Below, piece by piece: positions 24,214-34,869 of a DNA stretch of 64,000 bases (positions within the stretch are counted from its first letter, which is position 1; every line of letters begins with the position of its first letter). This DNA comes from Laccaria trichodermophora (Eukaryota; Basidiomycota; Agaricomycetes; Agaricales; Hydnangiaceae), in contig JACTVC010000002.1 in the NCBI GenBank assembly GCA_018417955.1, forward strand, positions 2,542,001-2,606,000. The letters run 5' to 3'. The notes beneath the pieces are model-generated. The model did no database searches. It was not told where the DNA came from and saw only the letters and a program-made list of their open reading frames with translations. A program made the position numbers and the translations under genes.

Positions 24214-24489
24214 ACTTATCTGCAGATATCAAGAGATCAAAACATGCTACACCTTAGAAACTTGGGATTGCTATAAAGACTATGTATGCGCACACAACGG
24301 AGAAAGAATTAAAGAAATAGCTTGAGAACTGGCCCCGGAAAAGTGTTTTGACTCATTGACTAGTGTGACTCAGTGACCGGTGAATGACTGTAAATAGATC
24401 CTACAAGCTTTAGAAATTTAGACGTCGGTAGGCCCGCGCCTACGGCACTGGTCACAGCTTGTACTATAGCTACATGTGCGCCAGGTCTT

Positions 24490-25510
24490 CTACGTAAGGC
24501 CGGGCTCTTCTTGAATTCCCCTCTTGATCTTCAGTAGAATATTGGTCTTCCAATTATCGAGTTTCGTCACTTGATCAAACTCCACCACGGCACCCGTGAA
24601 CATTTCAGCATCTCCCGCCTCCGCGGCCTCCAGCAATGCATTCAAAAATTTGGCCTCGCGTGTCGAGCTAAATGTCGCATCTTGATTTGTATATTTCATG
24701 AGGTTTCGCTTCGCAGACACCGTGTCCTGAATAATTGCTCAATGCAATGTCTGAAAGAGGCTTATGACGGAAAAGCCTACGTTCATCGCAAGTGCCGATA
24801 GTCCTGCTCTGAGCCAATACTCTTTCACACTGTACTTTGTCAAAGCGGATGTAAGAGAATGATTAGCAACCTGCTCGTAACGAGCAATCGCCTGAGGATA
24901 TTCCTCAAGGTCGGCGTGGAGGTCAGCAGCATCCTTGTAGCAGGCATTGGCGGTGCTGGTTTTCGTCAGAGGGTCATTATACTCATTTTTATCCAAAACT
25001 TACGCTGTAGCATCCTCTTGTGCATACCAGTCACCTGCCCTTTCGAAGCTCTCACAAGCCTTTCGTAGGTCGTTTGATTCCTGTAGATATATCTGTCCAA
25101 TTTCCTTCTCCCTATCCGCAGCCTGTCTAAACCGTCCACCTTGCGTGAGATGGACGACAGTCTGCGTCAAGGCTTGGATAGCGACTACACAGCCCTGGTT
25201 ATCTGCTGCTCCACAACAAACGAGTAGGCTCACGATCAGGGAACCCCCTCTTGTATGACTTGGCGGCGTTCCACCACGCGTTCGCTGCTTCGTTCGCCTC
25301 CTTGCATTGCTCTCTACATTCTGCTTCCCGTGAAAAGGCGTCTCCGGCCTCCTTAAATAGCTTCTCAAGCTTGAAGGAGTTCGCAGCCTGTTGGAAGAGA
25401 TCGCCGGCCTCCTCAAATTTGGTCGACGATGAGGAAAACCAGCCTGTTGACGAGTTGGCTTTCTTGTCTGCTTTGTCAAGGAGAGTTTGGGCTGGCGATT
25501 TAGATGGCAT
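24490..25510 (-). CDS. SEC17: Alpha-SNAP (Sec17), NSF adaptor for SNARE disassembly
   Basis: Adaptor that binds SNARE complexes and recruits the NSF ATPase after membrane fusion. The start at 25510 reads MPSKSPAQTLLDKADKK, then STGWFSSSSTKFEEAGDLFQ, the typical hydrophobic loop and first TPR-like helices. Further helical repeats are AANSFKLEKLFKEAGDAF, ALTQTVVHLTQGGRFRQAA, KACESFERAGDWYAQEDA and ARYEQVANHSL. It ends with the conserved region KLDNWKTNILLKIKRGIQEE, whose Leu pair before the C-terminus stimulates NSF in the family. Four or five introns interrupt it. About 160 bp separate its start from the divergent phosphoacetylglucosamine mutase gene. Confidence 0.9.
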
Positions 25511-25668
25511 TGTGGGTAAAAGAAAGGGAGTCAAAGCGCTTAGCGCAGCCACAACTGAGTTGTAAAGTCACATCGTCATCTGATCTATAAGTATAACGAC
25601 CTTGGATAAAGTCAGACTGTGTCCATTGCCACGACCAAGCAACGACGACGACCAGCCAGATACCACTC

Positions 25669-27615
25669 ATGTCCCAACTTTCCATCGACGATATTAGGGT
25701 ACTCTGCGATGCTCATCCAAAACCGCTAGAACTGCATTTTCAATACGGGACTGCAGGCTTCAGGACCTTGTGTGTATTATCCATTGATCCTCAGATTCAT
25801 GCTCGTTTATCATTTATCATCCTCACTCCTTCTTCAGAGGCGACACTCTTGATTCAGTGCTCTTCCGGGTGGGCATCCTTGCTGGACTTCGAAGCAAGAG
25901 ATTAGATGGCAAGACCATAGGCGTCATGGTCACAGCATCCCACAACCCGGAAGCCGTGAGTATCCACTATCCATCATGACTTGAAAACTAATGCTTCCTG
26001 GTTGGTCTAAAGGATAACGGAGTGAAGCTGGTGGACCCCCGCGGTGAAATGCTTGAAGCAGCCTGGGAGACACATGCAACTGTCCTTGCTAACGCGTCTA
26101 CAACGGACGACTTTTTGCATGCTCTGGATCTCTTTGTTCGTAACGTGAAGATTGATCTTTCGAAACCTTCACGCGTTGTTTATGCACGTGATACACGACC
26201 TTCTGGGGTGGCCCTCATCTCATCATTGGAAGACGGGTTGAAAGCCATCGGCGCTGAAGCGCGCGACGCAGGCGTCACTACGACCCCCATTCTTCACTAC
26301 CTTGTTAAGGCAATCAATACCAAAGGAACGAAGGAAAGCTACGGAGATGATTCAGAGGACGGTTACTACAAAAAGCTTAGTGATTCTTTTAAAAAACTGG
26401 TGGTATGTCAGGTCATTCGTTGGGTATCATGGTGTCCAATTCATCCTTGTCTTATCTCCATAAGGCTGGGAGGCCCAAAATAACGCCACTGGTAATTGAC
26501 TGTGCAAATGGCGTAGGGGCACCGATTGCGGCTAAGCTTGTTGAATACCTTGGAGAAAGTATACCCCTTATCTTGGAAAATACGTCAATTACGACCCCGG
26601 GGGCCCTGAACAACGCATGCGGAGCAGACTTTGTGAAAACTATGCAAAAGTTGCCTCCTTCGTTGGTTGAGGTACTCAAACCGGGACAGCGCGCGTGCAG
26701 TCTAGATGGCGATGCTGATCGTCTCATGTATTATTATCTGGATGATCGTGGTTATTTTTCGATGCTTGACGGCGACAAAATTGCAGCTCTTGTTGCGGCA
26801 TTCATCGTTGACCTTGTCAAATTAGCTGGCTTGGAATCTACAATCAAAGTGGGCGTTGTCCAGACTGCCTACGCCAACGGTGCTTCTACTAGATACCTTG
26901 CCAAGGTATGTTTTGAAATCGTCGATAATGCTTTAATATAAAACCCTTTGTAGCGTTTACCAGTAAAATGTGTCCCAACTGGCGTCAAGCATCTTCACCA
27001 TGCCGCTGAGCACTATAACATCGGAGTATATTTCGAAGCTAATGGCCACGGCACCGTGTTATTCTCCCCACAAGCTCAGGAAACGCTCGCGAACCATGAG
27101 CCCTCTACGCCTGCACAGTACACAGCCCTCAACCATCTCGTCAATTTGACCCACCTGATCAACCAGACAGTAGGCGATGCCCTTTCGGATATGCTTCTCG
27201 TAGAAGTCGTTCTTGCCCACAAGTCTTACACGGGTGTCGAATGGAACTCCTTATATGCCGATCTGCCTAACCGATTGGTGAAAGTTGTCGTCAGTGACAG
27301 AAACGCGTTTAGGACTGAGGATGCGGAACGCCGTCTGATCAGCCCTTCCGGTTTGCAGGCGAAGATTGATGAACTTGTTCGGAGGTACGACGGGGGCCGT
27401 TCCTTTGTGAGACCAAGTGGGACGGAAGACGTTGTGCGGGTTTATGCAGAAGCGATATTAAAGACTCAGGCAGATGGTGAGCGAGGGTCATAAAGTCTTG
27501 GGTGATATTAAGCTAACTTGACTCAATTTTACAAGAACTCGCTTTCCGTGTTGCTGGATTGGTTTATGATGAGGCTGGCGGAGACCCCTCGAGACGACCG
27601 AAAGAGTTTTTGTAA
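25669..27615 (+). CDS. PCM1: Phosphoacetylglucosamine mutase
   Basis: Interconverts GlcNAc-6-phosphate and GlcNAc-1-phosphate in UDP-GlcNAc synthesis, hence supplies chitin, N-glycans and GPI anchors. It starts at 25669 ([19 protein letters not shown]) with [10 protein letters not shown]. After an intron [18 protein letters not shown] leads to the phosphoserine loop [14 protein letters not shown] (Ser of TASHNP is the phosphorylated residue). The metal loop is [14 protein letters not shown], the sugar-binding loop is [11 protein letters not shown], and the phosphate-binding loop near the C-terminus is [18 protein letters not shown]. It ends RPKEFL. All four phosphohexomutase signatures are intact and in order. 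About five introns. Confidence 0.93.
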
Positions 27616-27817
27616 TAGTAGGATGTATTACAAGATGTTTTGAAAGGAAAGAAATTGTAGACTTCATGTGTACTACTTATTGGTGGAAGTTCGACTCACG
27701 CGATCGCACATCATAGTTATGCGGAGCGGGCGCCAACATGAAGGCCGGTGCCTTCTGAAAGCGTTCAAAGTAGCTCTGCGTTGATTCCTTCAACTGCTCC
27801 TGCAGATTGTCGCCCCC

Positions 27818-29421
27818 ATGTGTCGCTTCGTGATTTACAAAGGGACTTCGCCAGTTCAACTCTCCCATGTAGGTTGTCCTGCACCATTCTGACTCTTGCT
27901 CACAGCCTCACTCAGCTGTTGACTCGACCATGCCACTCTATCATCAACCAAGCATTCGACTCGCGACTCCGCCTCGATCGACGGAGGCCCATGAATGGCG
28001 ATGGCTTTGGGGTTGGTGGGTGATTATCCTCTAAAGGAATTCGAATCATAAGCTCATGAGACACGCATAGGCTGGTATGACTCGGTTTACGACGAAGAAC
28101 TTGGCAGTCAACCCTGCATATTCACTTCCGTGACGCCGGTTTGTTTTGGGAAATCATTCCTTTCCTTTTATTCGCACTAAACACATCAACAAGGCTTGGA
28201 ATAATATCAACCTTACACGTCTCGCGGAGAAAATTAAATCTCCTTTGGTCTTGTACGTTGTCTCCCCCGTCCTTGCGCATTGCTTACAATCCGTCAAGTG
28301 GTCACGTTCGAGCCACTACAGCTGGTTCATTGTCTCTTGACAACTGCCATCCGTTTGTTCATGGGAAATTGATGGTCAGAATCTACCCCTCTGGCGCAGA
28401 ACTGAATGAATATAAATATGTTCTAGTTCATGCACAATGGTGCACTCGCTGACTTCCCCTTGTTCAAACGGCGCTTGTTGTCCGATCTTCCAGATGTTGC
28501 TTTTAACATGGTTCAAGGCAATACAGGTTGTTCATATTTCGCGCAAACTATCGCATAGAACTCACTACTGATAATATAGATTCGGAATGGGCTTTCGCCC
28601 TATTACTCTCCAAGGTATGTACCTGGCATCCTCCGATTTAATGCCACTCATGCCTTTGACAGTTGCCTGACCCTGATGCAAAGTCTTTCACTTCAGACAT
28701 TTTGCGAAAAGCAATGCTTGAAACAATCGCGACGTTGAATACTTATGCTGAAGAATGTGGTATCACCGAGGTATAATCTTATCTTAAGTCAAAATAATGT
28801 CTTATGACATACTTCCTTATAGCCGAGCCTGATGAATTTCTGCGTCACGGACGGAGAAAGTGTGGTGGTGACGAGGTATATCTCGTCGAGAAGGGACGAA
28901 GCGGCTTCTCTGGTAAGCTTCTTGTTCGTTTTGGCTACTGCTACTCACCTATCACGTTGACAGTGGTTCTCGTCCGGCACAGAATTCAGTGAATATGCAG
29001 AGGGAGGTCACTACCGGATGTCCAAGGCCGATAAGCGTGAAAGTATCATTATGGTGTGTCTAATCTCGACCACTTAGCTGAGTGTTGACGCATTGCTTTA
29101 CAGATCGCTAGTGAGCCACTGACGTTTGAAAGAGGTAAATCTCTCAATAGCACTCCATCCACTTTATTCACCCACTCACCAGCTGACTGGATGGAGATCA
29201 AGACAAATCATATGGTGGTTATCACGTCAAAAATGAACCTCCTCCAGATCCCGATCATAGATAAATTCTACGTGCCCCCATCCGATCCGGCTGCTCTGAC
29301 CCGAGCCACAGAGTTTGCTCAAGAAAAAGGCTTGCTTAATCCACGTAAAAGCCTCTCTGTCGAGCAGCCTCTTCCTCCCGTTATCGGTAGACGAGCCACT
29401 ACCGAAAGTCGTTGCTGTTAA
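27818..29421 (+). CDS. DUG3: Dug3-type class II glutamine amidotransferase, glutathione degradation
   Basis: Glutamine-amidotransferase-fold subunit of the Dug2-Dug3 complex, which removes gamma-glutamyl groups from glutathione in the cytosol. The ATG at 27818 gives MCRFVIYKG; Cys2 becomes the N-terminal nucleophile. After an intron: LLTRPCHSIINQAFDSR, RRRPMNGDGFGVGWYD, ARVRAST-like and LSLDNCHPFVHGK blocks, then FMHNGALADFPLFKRRL and GNTDSEWAFALLLS. C-terminal: SLMNFCVTDGESVVVTRYI, SSGTEFSEYAEGGHYRM, IASEPLTFERADWMEI and MNLLQIPI. The gene has many introns (about nine), some exons being very short. It ends -ESRCC. No Dug2 gene lies in this window. Confidence 0.88.
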
Positions 29422-29624
29422 AATGCTTGTATGGTTTGTATCCTGTAAGAACAAGTACTTAGTGTAAATGTGTACAATGTAATATTTCGGCTTTGTTGTA
29501 GTATGTCATTAATGGCCAAATTGACACTTCCATGAGCCCCTCATTGTTTTGAGCAGCAACCGGCCTCCCCACCGCCAGGCAACGCTTCAACCACCATACG
29601 GTTCCTATTTTATCTCTGGCAGGC

Positions 29625-30965
29625 ATGATGAATCCTTGGTTTCTTTGGAGTGTTGTCTCCAACACAGCAAGGTATTTATTTTCTTCGTATCAACAATTCG
29701 CTTCAATTCATTCTCTCTTTCAAGACTGTCAACTGCTTTACAGATTCTGATATTTCTTCCTTTAACGCTAGCGACCCTCTCCAGACAGGCCTTTCTTCTC
29801 TTGTCTCTCCTCCTATGCATACACTCTCTCATCCACGGGACAATGATTCTTCTTTGGGGGTCGCAAGCATTGTCAGTCCTCCAAGTGCCAATGCACCCAT
29901 TTCTACTCCTTGTTTGCTTTAATGTCTTTTCTTCGTCTGTCAACCCCTGGCTCCTATCTGCCGCAGACTGGTGGGGCACCGCCCTCACGTTTTCTGGCCC
30001 ACTTTTCATCACCATGGAAGGCCTGTCAAGTTTGCTCGTTGTTCAGAAGCTTGGGCAAGAAGGGAAGCGGCTAGTCGGTAGAGGGGAGGTGTATCAGTTT
30101 GGGTTTCTGATTGCGACAGCCGTCGCTTACGTAGCTTCTGCATGGTGGATTGTCGTCGTGAGTCTCTCGTCAATCCTACAACACTTTCGCTTAACCGCAC
30201 TATACCTAGTCATACCCAACTGCCGCTGCATCACCCTTGTCTTCAACCCTGCTAGGAGTGGCTATCACCGCTTTCCTTTTCCTTACTTTCATTGGCTTCG
30301 TTTTGCGGCGGACAAACATCATCGAGTCATCGGGGCTCGCTGTCTTCATTGCCTATAATGTCTGGCTTTGTGGTTTTGACCAGAAGTCTTTTACGGACCC
30401 AGCATCCTCGTAGTAAGTCTTTCGTTTTGCACTTTGAGGAACGAATACCGCTCACATCTTATCAGTGCCCCCCTTCTTCCTAACATCCTTCCTCATTTCC
30501 AGACCCTCCTGAACTTTGTCATAAACACACTTCCGAAGCCGGTTCTTATCGCACTACTTTACCGCTTGACGATATTGCAGCTTGCTTCTCGTATACTTCC
30601 TACCATCGGTGCCGACAGCTGGGAATCCGAAGAAGGGGTGGACAATGGCTGGGACGATAGACCGGTAATCTCTCTCAGCCGAGAGTGTCTGAGCTTTGCT
30701 GATCAGCACACCCAGACGTCAACTCTTACTCGGATCTTGCTGACCTATCGTCAGTCGATATTCATCACCGTATATTCCCATCTCCTTCGTGCGTCTTTCC
30801 GCTTTTATGTAACCCATTTGTCTCTGACTATTTCAAGTTCTCGATCATTCTTCACAAATCTGGTGGCGGTGGATGAATATATTCTTCACCCTCGTGATTT
30901 GGTCTGTCGAGCTGCTAGTGAGCTCTGAAGATGACGGGGTTACGAAAGAATGGAAGGTCGATTAA
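29625..30965 (+). CDS. ICE2: Ice2-like ER membrane protein
   Basis: Polytopic ER protein implicated in ER shape, inheritance and phospholipid/triglyceride balance in yeasts. It starts at 29625 (MMNPWFLWSVVSNTAR), then alternates membrane segments: FIFLPLTLATLSRQAFLLLS, LLVCFNVFSSSVNPWLLS, FGFLIATAVAYVASAWWIVV and VAITAFLFLTFIGFVLRR. The conserved luminal/cytosolic parts are GPLFITMEGLSSLLVVQKLG, AVFIAYNVWLCGFDQ and RILPTIGADSWESEEGVDNG. The last is the most recognisable Ice2 block and is followed by TRILLTYRQSIFITVYSHLLL. It ends KEWKVD. Introns near 29672, 30158, 30410, 30670 and 30785. Confidence 0.85.
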
Positions 30966-31044
30966 ACTTAGATTCACGACTCTGATTGGGACAATGTCCT
31001 CACCCTTATATGCCTTTAAAAGTATGGAATGATATTATAGTATT

Positions 31045-31715
31045 TTACTTGTTTGATTTCCATTCTGCTTGATTTTCATCCTCTCCTTCATAACACTCCC
31101 TCTTCCAAATCTGCACGCGTGACTTGATCTCTTCTAGGATCCGCTCGCAAGCGGCGAAAGCTTCTTTCCGATGGGGTGAAGAAACCGCGATCACTGCTAG
31201 ATAGTCAGTCGGTATTATCACCTCATAGAGATGCAAGTGCCTATGGAAGGTTCCCCAACAGGTACCACTCCTATGCGATGGTAGACAACACATCGAATGA
31301 TGGACGACGCGTAGCCTTCTTGTGCACGTAGTTCGTGATCGGATTGTGCTGCTGGCTGGCTAACATCACATATAATCCTTGCCATCGTTTTGATCGCCAA
31401 CTTTGAATACGCCTGGTATTCCAAGCGAGTTACGGTTTTTCCTTTTAGATCAGTAATTTGAGCAGTGCATCGGGTAATCGAGAATATAAAGGCAAAACCT
31501 TGAAAAGAGTTGCGTGTGGTACCTGAAGAGGTTTGGCTTGCTAAATATTGGCAAGACCAGAGGAAAGGTCATAACGCACCGATGAAAACAGCGGTGGCGC
31601 CTGCGGATTCATCCTGAACAGAGGTTATGATTTTTTGGACGTCTAAGGAATGCGAGATTGCGCATACGCCGTATGGTGTCTTGAGGAGAGCCTCAACGGA
31701 TGCAGAGGGAATCAT
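31045..31715 (-). CDS. MOCS2B: Molybdopterin synthase catalytic (large) subunit, MoaE/MOCS2B type
   Basis: Transfers sulfur from the thiocarboxylated small subunit to precursor Z to make molybdopterin, in the cytosol. From the ATG at 31715: MIPSASVEALLKTPYGVCAI, then SAGATAVFIG joined to TRNSF, LEYQAYSKLAIKTMARII, VVYHRIGVVPVGEPS, VAVSSPHRKEAFAACERIL and QIWKRECYEGEDENQAEWK. The last block carries the catalytic Lys and the family's C-terminal signature. An in-frame ATG (MNGALTT) lies about 90 bases upstream; the chosen start gives the usual length of about 160-170 residues. The divergent pseudouridine gene begins 74 bp away. Confidence 0.87.
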
Positions 31716-31789
31716 TGACGGAGGACCGAGCCGGGCCGGCGGAACAAGATCATAATGTAGTATGTTTTGTTCGATGCATTGGGTCGTCA

Positions 31790-34700
31790 ATGCTCCGTTC
31801 ATCTTCTCGCTTGAATCTTTCACGGAGCGTACGCTTCAACTCTACGCGGGCCCAACTCGCTTCTGTGCGGTCACGCAATGCGCCTCTTGACATCCACCCA
31901 GAGGTTGAGGAAGCTCTTGCCACCAACAAACCCATTGTCGCACTCGAAACTGCCCTCGTATCGCATGGACTCCCCTTTCCCCACAGTTTAAACGTTCCTA
32001 TAGCCCTCGAAGATGTTGTTAGGCTGACAGGTTGCGTTCCTGCTACCATTGGCATTATTGGTGGCCGCATCAAAATTGGCCTTACTCGAAACGAGTTGGA
32101 AAGATTGGCGGATCGTAGCGGGGACCCTTGCAAGGTCTCAAGGCGAGATATCGCCGCTGCGGTGGCCACGAAATCCGATGGCGGTACGTTCTTCTTCTAA
32201 TATATTTGACTCTTCGACTAAAAACAGTTTCGCGGCCTCTAGGGACAACGTGCAGTGCTACATTGGTATTTACGGCCATGGCTGGGATCAAGGTGCACAA
32301 ATTCTCTTCCCACCGATTGATCATCTGATTTTTGCTCCAGATTTTTGCAACGGGAGGGTAAGAGACATTTATTTGAGGCCAACCAAACCTTTTGGTTTAC
32401 CAACGATTCATTTTAGGCTTGGGGGAGTGCATCGTGGTGGCGAGAACAGTAAGTATCTGTGGGAAATCATAGCCAAACCTTCAGTGTTTGACGTCTTTTA
32501 GCAATGGACGTCTCAGCGGATCTGCACGAACTGACTCGCTGTCCCGTGGGGCTGGTATCCGCGGGCGTCAAATCCATTCTGGATATCGGAAAGTTTGTGG
32601 TTTTCTATGAATATAACTCTTCCTCTGCTTAATTGTACCCTCAGGACCTTAGAATATCTGGCAATTATTTTACCATAACAGAACTTCGGGTTTCATTGAT
32701 GTCAACTCCAGGAAACTCTCGGTGTCCCAACCTTGACCTATGGAGAATCTCGAGAGTTCCCTGCCTTCTTTTCACGCCACAGCGGCTTCAAGGTAAGTGA
32801 GATTCATTGCAGTTCTGTCGCTTTTCAAATTGACCTTGTACAGGTCCCCTGGAATGTGAATGATCCCGTTACGGCTGCCAAAGTACTCCGTGTGTTCATC
32901 GTCCACCCCCCTCCTCTATCCGCTTTGACCGTCTGACAGATACTCAATGGCAACTGGGTATGGTAAACGGAGCGTTGATCGCAGTTCCCATCCCAGCAGA
33001 ATGCGAGGCGAGCGGTGAAAAGATCCAGGCGTGCGTTAACCAGGCGGTCCTGGAATCTGAAGAGAATGGGATATCCAGGCGCGGCAAAGATGCTACGCCT
33101 TGGCTTCTCAACAGAGTTGCCGAGCTAAGTGCAGGGGATTCACTCGTGTCAAACATCGCCCTTCTAAAAAATACTGCTTTAATTGGTTCGTCCTCGTGGC
33201 TTTAAGTATATTAATGTTATTCTGACTTCCATCCAGGGGGACAGATTGCTGTCCAGTATCAGAAGTTGCTGCCTGAAATCGTATGAGATTTCTCGCCTTC
33301 CTCTCGTCTATAAACCAACTCAACGCTGCTAAGCAGTATCACGAGGCCGAATTGGCTCCACGATTTAGGCCATCAGCTGGCTTATTCAAAAAAGAGGAGG
33401 AAGCTGTACTCTTTGTCAGTATTTCTTTCATCTACTTCACAGTTACCTGATGCAATCAAGCCAACTGCCAACGTTGTCGTCATTGGCTCCGCCGCCCTTG
33501 ACATAACGGCTCAAGCTGATACAAATACGAATCCTTCTCAAGCGATGCACTCAACCGCCCCAGGTACAGTGTCTATGTCGTTGGGCGGCGTCGCACGAAA
33601 TATTGCCGAGGCGTCGCACCGCATCATGGAGGCCCGCTATCCCGACCTTTCCTCTTTGCTCATTGCTCCCGTTGGCAATGATCACTTTGGTGATGCCCTT
33701 GTCCAGGAGATTTCCAATTTGAGGATGAGAACTGACGGACTCGTAAAAACTGACAAACGAACCGCGGTTTGCAACATGGTTCTCAACAGTGGTGGTGCTC
33801 TCGTTGGCGGCGTTGCTGATATGGATATCACTCGAACGTTTGGTGGGGATATGGTCGCACATCATCACTTTCCTAGTCCCTCAGTTATTAACACATTTAA
33901 CTTGGCAGATGTTGTCTTGTATTCAAAAGCATACGCCCAGCGTTGTCGCTCTTGATGGAAACTTATCTCCCGAAAGTCTCACGGCTGCTGTCGACTATTG
34001 CAACCAAAATGGTATTGCAGGTGAGTGATACTACAAATTTGACTGTTATGTTTTCTGGCGCCCTAACGTCCATATATAGTGCTCTTGTAAGTCCTTCTTT
34101 GCTCAAACGTGATATTGCTTGCTGCATGTTGCAATCAGCGAACCTACTTCTGCAATCAAATCTGCTTCAATCTTACCAGCCATTTCATCTTTCCTGCGAA
34201 GAGACAACTCTGATGGACCCCCAATCACCTTCTTCACTCCCAACTTGTTGGAATTGAGTCATCTCTACCAAGCAACACGATCTGAAGAGTTCGACCTGAT
34301 GTCTCATCCGTCCTGGTGGAACGTCGTTGACAGCCTCAACCTTGGCTCGGCCTTCAGAACTGATTTGGAACAACTAGCCAGAAAACCTGTCGACGTCGAT
34401 GATTCCTCGAAGGGAAATCTATCGTTCCTCGTTGATCAGGGGATCGCACAGATGGTAGTTCATCTACTGCCCTTCTTCCAGCATATTTTCGTCAAGTGTG
34501 GAGATCGTGGTGTTCTCGTGGCGATGTGCATACCTGAGAAGGATTCGCTGGCCTCAGCGTGGGCACGTGAACGAAGCAATCCTCATAAAAGGTATATAGT
34601 GGCACATGGAAAAGCAAAAGAAATCATGGTTCTGCAACATTTCCCCGCTTTGCCCATCGAAACGGTGGCGAACGTGACCGGCGCCGGAGACTCTTTCGTT

Positions 34701-34856
34701 GGTGCCCTCTTAGCTAGTGTGGCAGGCGAACCTGGATCAATGCAACACCCCAACGGTCTTGAGGAGATTGTATCCCTAGCTCAGACAGCGGCGATAACGA
34801 CATTACAAAGTCATTTTGCCGTCTCACCGCGACTGTCCGAACTGGTAAAGTTGTAG
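31790..34856 (+). CDS. Pseudouridine-5'-phosphate glycosidase fused to pseudouridine kinase
   Basis: Bifunctional pseudouridine-salvage enzyme. The kinase half phosphorylates pseudouridine; the glycosidase half splits the phosphate to uracil and ribose-5-phosphate. The start at 31790 (MLRSSSRLNLSRSVRFNSTR) is Arg/Ser-rich without acidic residues, like a mitochondrial presequence. PsuG part: HPEVEEALATNKPIVALETA, LVSHGLPFPHSLNVP, PATIGIIGGRIKIGL, GGLGGVHRGGE, DISADLHEL-type block and MVNGALIAVPIPAE. The PfkB part begins near 33460: NVVVIGSAALDITAQADTN, MSLGGVARNIAEAS, LLIAPVGNDHFG. It ends with the catalytic VTGAGDSFVGALLASV (Asp of GAGD is the likely base). About ten introns. The two-domain order matches known fungal and animal fusions. 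Confidence 0.88.
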
Positions 34857-34869
34857 GGGATCGCTTTTG

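Larger units (their letters stand above)
22599..24390. mobile_element. Outer terminal-inverted-repeat element (Tc1/mariner-like ends), interrupted
   Basis: The ends are inverted copies: 22599-22622 begins CAGTCATTCACCGGTCA and pairs with 24367-24390 with one mismatch. Each end abuts TA (22597-22598 and 24391-24392), the target duplication of Tc1/mariner/pogo-type elements. A second inverted pair, GTGTGCGCATACAT at 22689-22702 and 24282-24295, lies 90 and 95 bases in from the ends, so the arms are long but imperfect. GTCAATGAG recurs inside. The inner element accounts for 1118 bases; the outer one was therefore about 670 bp and non-coding. Confidence 0.72.

Noticed and set aside
29605..30015. 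136-codon minus-strand frame
   Set aside because: It is antisense to the Ice2 exon, whose membrane segments and motifs are clear.
31716..31823. N-terminal extension of the molybdopterin synthase subunit to 31823
   Set aside because: The first codon there is GTG, and the extension would run into the opposed pseudouridine gene; the ATG at 31715 gives normal length.
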